Origin: Nitrospirota bacterium
Lineage (GTDB): Bacteria; Nitrospirota; Thermodesulfovibrionia; Thermodesulfovibrionales; JdFR-88
DNA length: 35,556 nt
Assembly: GCA_021813405.1 (NCBI GenBank)
Contig: JAKAKS010000007.1
Coordinates: forward strand, 1 to 35,556
Direction: 5' to 3'
Shown here: positions 16,600 through 24,197 of the stretch, piece by piece
Layout: every line of letters begins with the position of its first letter
How positions within the stretch are numbered: position 1 is the first letter of the stretch
Notes under the pieces: generated by a model
Database searches by the model: none
What the model saw: only the letters and a program-made list of their open reading frames with translations
What the model was told of the DNA's origin: nothing
Position numbers and translations under genes: made by a program

Positions 16600-17283
16600 T
16601 TGCAGGAAACTTTAAGACTTGTAGCCGTTTCGGTAATCCCCATCCTGCTGGCCATAACCCTGCATGAGGTGGCCCATGGGTATGTTGCATACAAGCTTGG
16701 GGACAATACCGCCAAGTTCAGGGGAAGGCTAACCCTTAATCCGCTTGCCCATATAGACCCTTTTGGCACCGTAATATTCCCGCTTATCCTGTACGTGGCG
16801 ACAAGCGGACGGTTTGTATGGGGCTGGGCAAAGCCGGTTCCTATAAACCCATACAATTTCAAAAACCCCCGCAAGGGGATGGCCATAAGCGCCATCGCCG
16901 GGCCTTGCACCAATTTCATTCTGGCTGTGGTTTCTGCGGTATTGCTTGTGTACGTGCTGATACCGGCTGGAGGGCTGGCTTCGCCGGCAGTTGCAGGTTC
17001 CGTTTTGCAGCCCGTGGCGGAAATGCTTAAAAAATCCGTACTGGTTAATGTAATCCTGGCGGCCTTCAACCTGATTCCGATACCTCCGCTGGATGGCGGA
17101 AGGGTGCTTACGGGGATACTGCCCACCCGGCAGGCATACGCTGTGGAGAAGCTGGAGAGGTTCGGTTTTATTATCGTTGCGCTGCTTATATTCACGAACC
17201 TGGCCAACTATATAGTAATGCCCATAATATTCTTTATACTAAAGATCATCAGCCTGATTACCGGGGGATATTTTTTATTATGA
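16600..17283 (+). CDS. Site-2-protease-like M50 family membrane metalloprotease
   Basis: A 227-residue polytopic membrane protein. The zinc-binding HEVAH is at 22-26 in the first helix and the distal DGG motif (PPLDGGRVL) is in a later helix, with the GPxxN motif (AGPCTNFIL) between. About five hydrophobic helices are visible. Lack of PDZ or CBS domains places it with the minimal S2P homologues found next to trpS and scpA in many bacteria. The start is TTG at 16600, seven bases after the upstream stop, without a clear ribosome site, so its start is uncertain. Its stop overlaps trpS as ATGA. Substrate unknown. Confidence 0.9.
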   Translation: MQETLRLVAVSVIPILLAITLHEVAHGYVAYKLGDNTAKFRGRLTLNPLAHIDPFGTVIFPLILYVATSGRFVWGWAKPVPINPYNFKNPRKGMAISAIAGPCTNFILAVVSAVLLVYVLIPAGGLASPAVAGSVLQPVAEMLKKSVLVNVILAAFNLIPIPPLDGGRVLTGILPTRQAYAVEKLERFGFIIVALLIFTNLANYIVMPIIFFILKIISLITGGYFLL

Positions 17284-18269
17284 AAAAACGCGTGTTAAGC
17301 GGCATGCAGGCAAGCGGCAGGCTTCATCTGGGCAATCTGGTGGGGGCGCTTGCAAACTGGGTGAGGATTCAGGACCAGTACGAATGCTTTTATTTTGTTG
17401 CGGACTGGCATGCGCTTACCTCCGGATACGCCGAACCGGGCCTTATAAAGGAAAGCGCCATGGACCTGCTGGTAAACTTCATGGCCGCCGGGCTGGACCC
17501 GGAAAAGGCCACCATCTTCATACAATCCATGACGCCAGAGCACACGGAACTGCATCTGATTTTATCCATGATAACCCCGCTTGGATGGCTGGAGCGCGTG
17601 CCCACTTACAAGGAAAAGCGCGAGGAGATAAAGGACAAGGACCTCTCCACATACGGGTTCCTGGGGTATCCGGTGCTGCAATCAGCGGACATCCTTATTT
17701 ACCGGGCAGATTACGTACCAGTTGGGGTGGACCAGCTTCCCCATCTGGAGATCACCCGCGAAATTGCAAGGAGGTTCAACAGCCTTTATAACACGGAATT
17801 TATGGTAGAACCCGATGGGCTTCTGACGGAGTTTCCCAAAGTACCCGGCGTGGACGGCAGGAAGATGAGCAAAAGCTACGGCAACGCCATTTACTTAAGC
17901 GATCCGCCGGATGTGGCTGAAACAAAAATAAGGACGATGATGACGGACCCGGCGCGCAAGCGCCGCACCGACGTTGGCAACCCGGAGATATGCCCCGTTT
18001 ATCATCTGCACAAGATATTTTCATCACAGGAGGAAAAGGACTGGGTGGTAAAGGGCTGCACTACCGCGGGCATCGGCTGCATCGAGTGCAAGAAAGTGCT
18101 TTTCAAAAACATGAGGGCCGTGCTGGAACCCATATGGGAAAAACGGCAGGAACTCCTCAAAAACCCCTCCTCCCTTCTGGAGATGGCGCGCGAGGGCTCA
18201 AGAAAAGCAAGCGCCGCCGCGCGCGAAACGCTGGACGGGATTAAAGACGCCCTGGGCTGGATACGCTAA
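17280..18269 (+). CDS. trpS: Tryptophanyl-tRNA synthetase with a probable [4Fe-4S] motif
   Basis: A 329-residue class I synthetase that charges tRNA-Trp. The HIGH signature appears as HLGN (16-19) and KMSKS as KMSKS (195-199). Four cysteines, C238, C260, C267 and C270, are spaced C-X21-C-X6-C-X2-C. This is very close to the motif that binds a [4Fe-4S] cluster near the anticodon-binding region of Thermotoga maritima TrpRS (C-X22-C-X6-C-X2-C from memory). E. coli TrpRS lacks it. The ATG overlaps the M50 protease stop, so the genes are coupled. Confidence 0.96.
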   Translation: MKKRVLSGMQASGRLHLGNLVGALANWVRIQDQYECFYFVADWHALTSGYAEPGLIKESAMDLLVNFMAAGLDPEKATIFIQSMTPEHTELHLILSMITPLGWLERVPTYKEKREEIKDKDLSTYGFLGYPVLQSADILIYRADYVPVGVDQLPHLEITREIARRFNSLYNTEFMVEPDGLLTEFPKVPGVDGRKMSKSYGNAIYLSDPPDVAETKIRTMMTDPARKRRTDVGNPEICPVYHLHKIFSSQEEKDWVVKGCTTAGIGCIECKKVLFKNMRAVLEPIWEKRQELLKNPSSLLEMAREGSRKASAAARETLDGIKDALGWIR

Positions 18270-18375
18270 GGCGATAGAACTACAAGCCGGCAATTCTTTT
18301 TTACTTCCCGCCGTACCGCACCGGGGTATTTTGTCGATTTCGTTATTCAACAAGCTCTGTAACGGATTGGCATTG

Positions 18376-18401
18376 GCGGGCAGGCCTTCCGGCCTGCCCG
18401 C
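18376..18401. terminator. Hairpin between convergent trpS and cytochrome genes
   Basis: An 11-bp perfect stem (GCGGGCAGGCC / GGCCTGCCCGC) with a TTCC loop, between two converging 3' ends. T-runs are poor on both sides, so it is a likely bidirectional, perhaps Rho-assisted, transcription end. Confidence 0.55.
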
Positions 18402-18417
18402 AGGTCATTTCTAAAAA

Positions 18418-18900
18418 CTAGGGAGTATACTTGAGAGACTCTACAGGCCTGTCAGGGAGCGCATAGTGAATAAACGGGTAGCCATGCGCTGCATGACAGT
18501 TATTGCAGGCTACCACCATATCGTCGAAAGCGCCCTTGAATTTATCGAAGCTTTTCGATTTGATTGCCTCTTCCACCTTTGAAAGATGAGCGGACTTGAA
18601 GGCCTTCAGGTCCGCGGCAAACTGCGGGCGGGTCATCTCGCCGACTTCCGCAATCTCCTGCGCCTCATCAAGCTGGTAGGCAGCCAAACCCCAGTTGCCG
18701 CCCTTTGCGGCAAAATACATGGTAGTCATGCGCTGATTGAACTCCATCATTACAGACCCCATCGCCTCCTGGATGTCTTCCAGCTTTTTGAACTTCTGCT
18801 CCGTTGTGCCTTTCAACCAGTGCGGCCCAGCCAACGCCAATGATGCCATCCCCAGCGTGAAGCCCGCTGCAACAACTGCGGCCAACAGCTTCCTACCCAT
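18418..18900 (-). CDS. Periplasmic monohaem c-type cytochrome (cytochrome c'-like layout)
   Basis: A 160-residue exported protein. The signal peptide (1-24) ends at LALA. The mature protein is mostly helical (KFKKLEDIQEAMGSVMMEFNQR and following helices), with a single haem motif CNNCH at 132-136 near the C-terminus. A late CXXCH after a helical bundle resembles class II cytochromes (c' or c556). The axial sixth ligand cannot be assigned. A strong AAGGAGG precedes the ATG. It is the last gene of a PadR, beta-barrel, cytochrome cassette. Confidence 0.85.
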   Translation of the reverse strand: MGRKLLAAVVAAGFTLGMASLALAGPHWLKGTTEQKFKKLEDIQEAMGSVMMEFNQRMTTMYFAAKGGNWGLAAYQLDEAQEIAEVGEMTRPQFAADLKAFKSAHLSKVEEAIKSKSFDKFKGAFDDMVVACNNCHAAHGYPFIHYALPDRPVESLKYTP

Positions 18901-18952
18901 CGCGTCCTCCTTGGTTCGGTTTATTACATTTGGGCAAGGCCCAAAACAAAAC

Positions 18953-19741
18953 CTATTTGAGATTGGGAAAGAGGGTCCACATCTCCCCAGGCCCGAACGT
19001 CCACTGGTATGCGAAATAGCTGATTAACTCATTGGGCCCGCGGACATCCTTGCCCACTGAAAACAGGATATGGTGCTGATCGCTGAGATTATAATACCCG
19101 CCCGCATTCACCAGGGTTTCATCCCCCGCCCCGGCCGCCTGGGGGCCGTGGCTGAATATTTCGGCCCCAAGCGTCAGTTTTTTGGAAAGGTCGCGCTGTA
19201 TCAGCCAGCCGCCAAAGAGAAAGCTCTTGTTGCCTGTACCCGGGTGGTATTCCACCCCACCGCCGCCATAAGTAGTCCACGGCCCCCAGCTCTTCTGTAT
19301 CCAGACAGGCAGGTAAAGGTTTGCATTGGGCTCGTCAAGACCAGGCGTGGTGTGCGTTGGCAGATGCACAAGAGGGAATATTCCCACCTGCGGCCGACAG
19401 CCCTTTTCGTCCTCGTGAATGAAACGGTACTTCACGCCAAGTTCGAGATTGCCAAGGCCGTACTGCGCCGGACCGTCCTCCGGCGCGCTGTAAACCATTG
19501 GAGCAAGCAAGTGAATCTGGAGGTCCGGGATGGCGCCATAATTTACCTCGAAATGCGGCAATGTGCCCACTGCGTTATTGTCCCTGTCACGGACCCATTG
19601 AGACGCAATATATACCTCCCAGTGATGGTATTCCACCGGCTCAGGGTCATCAGTGAAAAATGGAGGCCCGGCCCAGGCGCTCAGCTGCCCGAACAGAAGC
19701 AGGCCAACGCTCAACAGCATTATCAATATGGATTTTCTCAT
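18953..19741 (-). CDS. Outer-membrane beta-barrel protein (MetA/phenol-degradation-like family)
   Basis: A 262-residue exported protein with a signal peptide (1-24, cleavage after AWA). The mature N-terminus GPPFFTDDPEPVEYHHWEVY is a recognisable start for a family of outer-membrane barrels related to the phenol MetA degradation and putative transporter group. Alternating amphipathic beta strands fill the rest (for example LGNLELGVKYRF, LYLPVWIQKSWGPWTTYGGG). The C-terminus is FPNLK rather than a terminal Phe. Role in transport is an inference. It lies 23 bases after the PadR gene and upstream of the cytochrome gene, so these are probably co-transcribed. Confidence 0.78.
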   Translation of the reverse strand: MRKSILIMLLSVGLLLFGQLSAWAGPPFFTDDPEPVEYHHWEVYIASQWVRDRDNNAVGTLPHFEVNYGAIPDLQIHLLAPMVYSAPEDGPAQYGLGNLELGVKYRFIHEDEKGCRPQVGIFPLVHLPTHTTPGLDEPNANLYLPVWIQKSWGPWTTYGGGGVEYHPGTGNKSFLFGGWLIQRDLSKKLTLGAEIFSHGPQAAGAGDETLVNAGGYYNLSDQHHILFSVGKDVRGPNELISYFAYQWTFGPGEMWTLFPNLK

Positions 19742-19764
19742 GGTCCCTAATCCGGAAGCTTTTT

Positions 19765-20079
19765 TTATTCCATTACCTCTTTAACCAGCGCCATTACCCT
19801 CTCTTTGGACTCAGCAAGCATCCTCTCGCCCCTGGCGGTAATCCTGTAATATTTTCTTATCTTCCCGGCGTAAATCTCTCTTTTGGACTTCAGATGCCCT
19901 TCGGCCTCAAGCGCATGCAGAACCGGATAAAGAGTTCCGGGGCTGAGCTTGTATCCGTGGTGGGCCAGCTCTTCCATCAGCCAAAGGCCGTAAACCGGCT
20001 CCTTTGACGCATGGTAAAGGACGTGTATCCTGATAAAGCCCAGAAAGAACTTTCTTGTATCGTAACTCGATAACGTCAT
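19765..20079 (-). CDS. PadR family transcriptional regulator
   Basis: A 104-residue winged-helix protein of the short PadR type: VLYHASKEPVYGLWLMEELA, LSPGTLYPVLHALEAEGHLK and GKIRKYYRITARGERML match the DNA-binding domain. These are usually dimeric ligand-responsive repressors. It is the first gene of a cassette with a beta-barrel and a cytochrome, which it probably regulates together with itself. No Shine-Dalgarno precedes the ATG, and the -10 lies only eight bases upstream, so the mRNA is probably leaderless. Confidence 0.93.
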   Translation of the reverse strand: MTLSSYDTRKFFLGFIRIHVLYHASKEPVYGLWLMEELAHHGYKLSPGTLYPVLHALEAEGHLKSKREIYAGKIRKYYRITARGERMLAESKERVMALVKEVME

Positions 20080-20087
20080 TCGATATA

Positions 20088-20117
20088 AAGATATATTAAA
20101 TAAAAATCAAATGTCAA
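20088..20117 (-). promoter_or_regulatory. Promoter of the padR cassette, predicted leaderless
   Basis: Minus strand TTGACA (20117-20112), 18-base spacer, TATCTT (20093-20088). An alternative -10 TATATC overlaps at 16-base spacing. The padR ATG begins eight bases after the -10. Repeated TCGATA sequences (near 20068 and 20081) overlap the start and could be part of a PadR operator. Confidence 0.5.
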
Positions 20118-20153
20118 ACTTTAATTTTAGGCTTTTGAAGCCTGGGGAGTGCC

Positions 20154-21341
20154 TTAAAAAGAAAAATTCCTTCTTTTGAATATCTCGAAAAAGGCCCTGA
20201 AAAGGCGGGGGTCGTAATTTGAATCAAGATGCATAACGGCCAGCGCCCGCTCCGGCGTAAGCGCTTTCCTGGAGTAAACCATGCCCGAGTTAAGGCTGTC
20301 GAAATCGTCGGCTATCTTTACAATCCTGCTGAATATGAGAGGAGACCGGTCTGCAAACCCGCCGGGATACCCTGAGCCGTCCCGGGCCAGATGATGCTCC
20401 AGCGCCACCAGCATAGAGAGTATGGATACATCATTTATGCCCCTGGTCCGCAGGATGTTTTTAACGCCTTCCACCGGGTGCATTTTAATGAGCTCCATCT
20501 CGGCCGGGGAGAACTCGCCTTTTTTATTCAGTATGCGCGTGGGTATTTCCAGCATGCCTATATCGTGGAAGAGTGCCGCCATCCCCAGGAGGCCAAGGGA
20601 ATATCTCTTGAACCCGAGCTTTTCCCCAATTCCGATAGAAAACACCGCCACATTTACCGGGTGCTGTACGTTATAGCTCTCTTCGTTTCTAAGCGTTGTA
20701 AGGCCAAGGACAAATGTTTCGTCCTTGAAATAGCCGTCAACCAGCGATTGTATGGCGCGCTTCACTTTCCTGATGTCCGGCTTCCGGCCGGACCGGATTG
20801 CGCCCAGCACATCGGAATAGGCGGCGATGGTCCTAAGATATGCCCTTTTGGCGGTTGCCCTCTTGTCCTTGAAATCTATGGAGTTCTCCCGTTGGGAAAA
20901 AACAGGGCCTCCAACCGAAACTCCTTTTTTCATCCTGGATTCCAGGCCGGACTGTATCTCCGCAGCGTCGCCGCCCTCTTTAATGGCGTAAGCCAGGGCT
21001 ATCAAGTCATCATGCTGCAAGGGCGCCTTGAAAGTGAGCGCACCTATGCCTCTTGAATTCATCTCCCGCGTAAGCACGGAAAAATTGTCCAGGTCGTTAA
21101 GGGAAGCCCTGATTCTCACGTCCTCAATAAAGAACGATTCGTCCGTCATCTTAAGCGTGATCTCGCCGTCTTCGCCAAGAAGCTCTTCAAGCTCCTTCAT
21201 AACCCTTGCTGCGGAATTCACAACGGCCTCGTTCTTGGCCTTGTAAATGCCTGCCATTTTTAAAAGTATGGATAGGTTTGTTACAAGCGGCCTGCCGTGC
21301 TTTGCTATTTTGTCCAGGAAAAGGTCGTCAATGTATTTCAT
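20154..21341 (-). CDS. HD-GYP domain protein with N-terminal module shared with its neighbour
   Basis: A 395-residue cytoplasmic protein. The C-terminal half is an HD-GYP phosphodiesterase domain: H227 in the QHPVNVAV helix, HD at 259-260 (ALFHDIGML), KMHPVEG, EHHLARDGSGYPGG with GYP at 324-326, and IVKIADDFDSL. This family hydrolyses cyclic di-GMP or related cyclic dinucleotides. The N-terminal ~125 residues resemble the N-terminus of the HEAT-repeat protein encoded upstream. No receiver or PAS domain is seen. Its ATG overlaps the HEAT gene stop (ATGA), so the two are made together and may interact. Confidence 0.9.
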   Translation of the reverse strand: MKYIDDLFLDKIAKHGRPLVTNLSILLKMAGIYKAKNEAVVNSAARVMKELEELLGEDGEITLKMTDESFFIEDVRIRASLNDLDNFSVLTREMNSRGIGALTFKAPLQHDDLIALAYAIKEGGDAAEIQSGLESRMKKGVSVGGPVFSQRENSIDFKDKRATAKRAYLRTIAAYSDVLGAIRSGRKPDIRKVKRAIQSLVDGYFKDETFVLGLTTLRNEESYNVQHPVNVAVFSIGIGEKLGFKRYSLGLLGMAALFHDIGMLEIPTRILNKKGEFSPAEMELIKMHPVEGVKNILRTRGINDVSILSMLVALEHHLARDGSGYPGGFADRSPLIFSRIVKIADDFDSLNSGMVYSRKALTPERALAVMHLDSNYDPRLFRAFFEIFKRRNFSF

Positions 21342-23002
21342 TGGGCCGCTACCCCGGAACTTTTTAAAGAATTCAAGCAGGCCTCGCGTACCAGGCTTTT
21401 CCTGGATTTAGCGCCTTTTTTAAGCATCTTGAATGCTTCCTCGTCCTGCACAAAGGCAAGCCCGTATGCCGCGGCGGCCCTCAACTCAACTATCTGGTCT
21501 TTTTTGAAAAAGCCCCTCTTCCTGAAAAAACCGCGCAGAAGCGGAAACGCCTGCTCTCTCCCAAGCGATCCCAGCATCTCCAGAAACTCCCTTTTTTCGG
21601 AGAATGGCCTTTTGGTAAATCCATCCGCCTGGACTGCCGAAGTTACATAACTTAAAAGGTCCTCACCGCCGTATTTTTTAAGGGCCTTCATCGCCCCGGT
21701 CCTGATCGCGGAATCCCTGTCTTCAAGCAGTTTCATAAGCGGCCCTTTTGCTTCCGGGGCCCCGATCATGTCCAGGGCCTTCATGCACTCTTTTCTTACC
21801 CTTGCCTCGGAATGGGCCAGCATGCCCTCTATAGGCTTAACGGCAGCGGGGTTTTTGCTTTGCCCCAGCAGCATGATTATGTTCCTTACAAGAAACCACC
21901 TTTCGTCTGTAAGGAACCGGACAAACGGGGCTATGTCCCTGGCGGCCTCTGCTGCAAGGAGGCTGCAGATCATATGCCTGGCCTTCCTGTCTTCCACGTC
22001 GCCCAGAAAAAGCACCAGATTTCCGGTGGACTGCCTGGCCACCCACGCAAGATATTCCTGGCGCTCCGCGGCATCCCTGGAAGCAGACATGAACCAGCGG
22101 ATATCCTCAATCCCGGTAAGCTTGTCTATAAGCCTGGCAAGGAGTTCCCTTTTTTCGTTATCGGCCCTCTCGAAGAAATCCGCTGTCTTCTTGCCGAAAT
22201 AAAGAAAATCGGCCGCATTCCCATGGTCCTCCCACAGCTCCATGATTGAAAAAAGGCCCTTTACATAATTCCCGTAAGAAGAAAGCTCCGTCTCCGTCTG
22301 CATCAGTTCAAAAAACATTCCGGCAATTGTCTTTAACAGGGCCGCTGGATTTATGGCGGAGAGTTCAGCCCTTAAATCCCTCATCTCGTCCTCACTTATG
22401 GGCTGAACGTCCATTTCCATGCCGGCCGGAATTATGGTCAGTTCCGAATATTCGCCCTGAATTCCCTGGCCTGCCACCTGCGGTGTCTGCTGCCCGGAGG
22501 AAATGAACCTTTCCTGCAAATCAGTTTCCTCTTCGCCCAACCGCTCAGGCACAAAATACCTGACGTGCTCCAGTTCCTTTTCCCACAGCAAAGTCACAAC
22601 ATCATCTTCGGAGTTTTCCCCTCTGGATGCCGTCTTTAGAATGTCTATGAAGATTTCAATCTCGTCTCTTGAGATACCACGGAGGAAAGCAAACCCCCTT
22701 ATGCCGTCGATAAACAGCGAGAGCGCCAGATTGTCCTGCCTGTCCTCGCTGAAAAAGACCTCCTGCCCCATATAGCTTATAGAGAACTGGCTTACCTCAA
22801 CGTCCAGCAGTTCGTGGTCCGCGAAAAAGCCGTCCATTTTTTCACACAGATCGGCTATGAATTTCTGGGCGATGGGGTTTTGCCTTGGGTATACGTTAAG
22901 CGTCTTTAAGGTCTTGGTAAAAGTCTTGAAAATATCCCCGGCCAGGGCCAGGCTACGCTCGTCCGGCTCCGTCACTCCGGCGCGTTCTTCCGAAGACTCC
23001 AT
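21338..23002 (-). CDS. HEAT-repeat protein coupled to an HD-GYP protein
   Basis: A 554-residue protein. Residues ~33-125 form an alpha/beta module (VYPRQNPIAQKF, then LLDVEVSQFSISYMGQEVFF, then GIRGFAFLRGISRDEIEIF) that matches the N-terminus of the downstream HD-GYP protein in order and spacing. The C-terminal ~230 residues are helical HEAT-like repeats (for example AVKPIEGMLAHSEARVRKEC and AKGPLMKLLEDRDSAIRTGA). HEAT solenoids bind proteins. No signal peptide or membrane helix is visible. The start ATG lacks a Shine-Dalgarno; a promoter ends seven bases upstream. A cyclic-dinucleotide signalling or scaffold role is an inference. Confidence 0.83.
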   Translation of the reverse strand: MESSEERAGVTEPDERSLALAGDIFKTFTKTLKTLNVYPRQNPIAQKFIADLCEKMDGFFADHELLDVEVSQFSISYMGQEVFFSEDRQDNLALSLFIDGIRGFAFLRGISRDEIEIFIDILKTASRGENSEDDVVTLLWEKELEHVRYFVPERLGEEETDLQERFISSGQQTPQVAGQGIQGEYSELTIIPAGMEMDVQPISEDEMRDLRAELSAINPAALLKTIAGMFFELMQTETELSSYGNYVKGLFSIMELWEDHGNAADFLYFGKKTADFFERADNEKRELLARLIDKLTGIEDIRWFMSASRDAAERQEYLAWVARQSTGNLVLFLGDVEDRKARHMICSLLAAEAARDIAPFVRFLTDERWFLVRNIIMLLGQSKNPAAVKPIEGMLAHSEARVRKECMKALDMIGAPEAKGPLMKLLEDRDSAIRTGAMKALKKYGGEDLLSYVTSAVQADGFTKRPFSEKREFLEMLGSLGREQAFPLLRGFFRKRGFFKKDQIVELRAAAAYGLAFVQDEEAFKMLKKGAKSRKSLVREACLNSLKSSGVAAQ

Positions 23003-23009
23003 TGATTTG

Positions 23010-23038
23010 TTTTAACATTAATCTCAAGACGAGGTCAA
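23010..23038 (-). promoter_or_regulatory. Promoter of the HEAT/HD-GYP operon, possible leaderless start
   Basis: Minus strand TTGACC (23038-23033), 17-base spacer, TTAAAA (23015-23010), seven bases before the ATG. The -35 is good but the -10 matches only three of six positions. Confidence 0.4.
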
Positions 23039-23075
23039 CTGCTTAAAAATAAAGGAAAAGATATCCGGAAGTCTT

Positions 23076-24197
23076 CTATTTCACCAGAACCAGATTGTCC
23101 CTGTGAATAACTTCTCCGGAGTATCTGTAACCAAGGACATCCTCTATCTCGGAGGTCTTTTTGCCTTTTATTCTCCGTATTTCGGCGGACGAATAATTCA
23201 CCAGGCCCTTGGCTATCCTCTGCCCGGCAACAGACAGGCAATACACCGGGTCGCCTTTTTCAAAATCACCCTCCACATCCACAATGCCTGAAGGCAGCAG
23301 GCTTTTGCCCCTTGCCAGAAGCGCCTCCGCCGCCCCGTTGTCCAGAACCAGCCTGCCTTTGGATTTAAGGCCGTATGCTATCCAGCCCTTCCGGGCGGAA
23401 ATCCTGCCGTTTCCCGGCTTGAAGACAGTCCCGCAGTTACAGGCCCCCTCTACGGCTTCGGATATTATCCCGGCCTTCCTTCCATTTACGATGTGCACAG
23501 ATATCCCGGCAGCCATTGCCTTTTTGGCGGCAAGGATTTTGGAGTACATCCCCCCCGTTCCAACACCGCTGGTGCTGCCGCCAGCCATGCGTTCTATTTC
23601 AGGCGTTATCTCTTCCACCAGGTGCACCAGTTCCGGCTTATGCGTCTTGTCTTTTGCCGCCGCCGGATTGGATGTGTACAGCCCGTCCACGTCCGAAAGT
23701 ATCACAAGCCTGTCGGCCTCGGCCAGAGAGGCCACAAGCGCGGCAAGCTGGTCGTTGTCTCCAAACCTTATCTCGTCAACGGCTACGGTGTCGTTTTCAT
23801 TTATAACCGGCACCACTCCAAGAGACAGCAGAGCGAAGATCGTATTCTTCGCGTTTATGTACCTGGCCCTTTCAGTAAACACGTCTCTGGTAAGGAGAAT
23901 CTGGGCCACCTTCCTGTCTTTTTCGCCAAATGCCCTTTCATAAGCCCACATCAGCGCGGATTGCCCTACCGCGGCGGCCGCCTGCTTCATCATTATCTCG
24001 GCCGGCCTCTTCTCCTTTTTTATACCCAGCCTGCCAAAACCGGCAGCAACAGCCCCGGATGACACGATGATAACCTCATGGCCGCAGGCCAGAAGACGGC
24101 AGATGTCTTCCGCGATCAGGGATATCCTGTGCTCGTCCAGGGGGGCGGAACCGGCGCCGGCAAGTATATTGGAGCCTATTTTTACAACCAGTCTCAT
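23076..24197 (-). CDS. proB: Glutamate 5-kinase
   Basis: A 373-residue proline-pathway enzyme that phosphorylates L-glutamate to glutamyl 5-phosphate. The amino-acid kinase domain shows RLVVKIGSNIL at the N-terminus, IIVSSGAVAAGFGRLG, INENDTVAVDEIRFGDND and GTGGMYSKILAAKKA. A C-terminal PUA domain follows (~275-365). It overlaps the obgE stop (ATGA) and ends the rplU-rpmA-obgE-proB block, an order common in bacteria. proA is not in the window. Confidence 0.95.
   Translation of the reverse strand: MRLVVKIGSNILAGAGSAPLDEHRISLIAEDICRLLACGHEVIIVSSGAVAAGFGRLGIKKEKRPAEIMMKQAAAAVGQSALMWAYERAFGEKDRKVAQILLTRDVFTERARYINAKNTIFALLSLGVVPVINENDTVAVDEIRFGDNDQLAALVASLAEADRLVILSDVDGLYTSNPAAAKDKTHKPELVHLVEEITPEIERMAGGSTSGVGTGGMYSKILAAKKAMAAGISVHIVNGRKAGIISEAVEGACNCGTVFKPGNGRISARKGWIAYGLKSKGRLVLDNGAAEALLARGKSLLPSGIVDVEGDFEKGDPVYCLSVAGQRIAKGLVNYSSAEIRRIKGKKTSEIEDVLGYRYSGEVIHRDNLVLVK

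Noticed and set aside
15720-17207. Long minus-strand frame of 495 codons opposite the PEP carboxykinase and M50 genes
   Set aside because: It is antisense to two genes with clear catalytic motifs; its translation has no recognisable domain and arises from the codon bias of the real genes.
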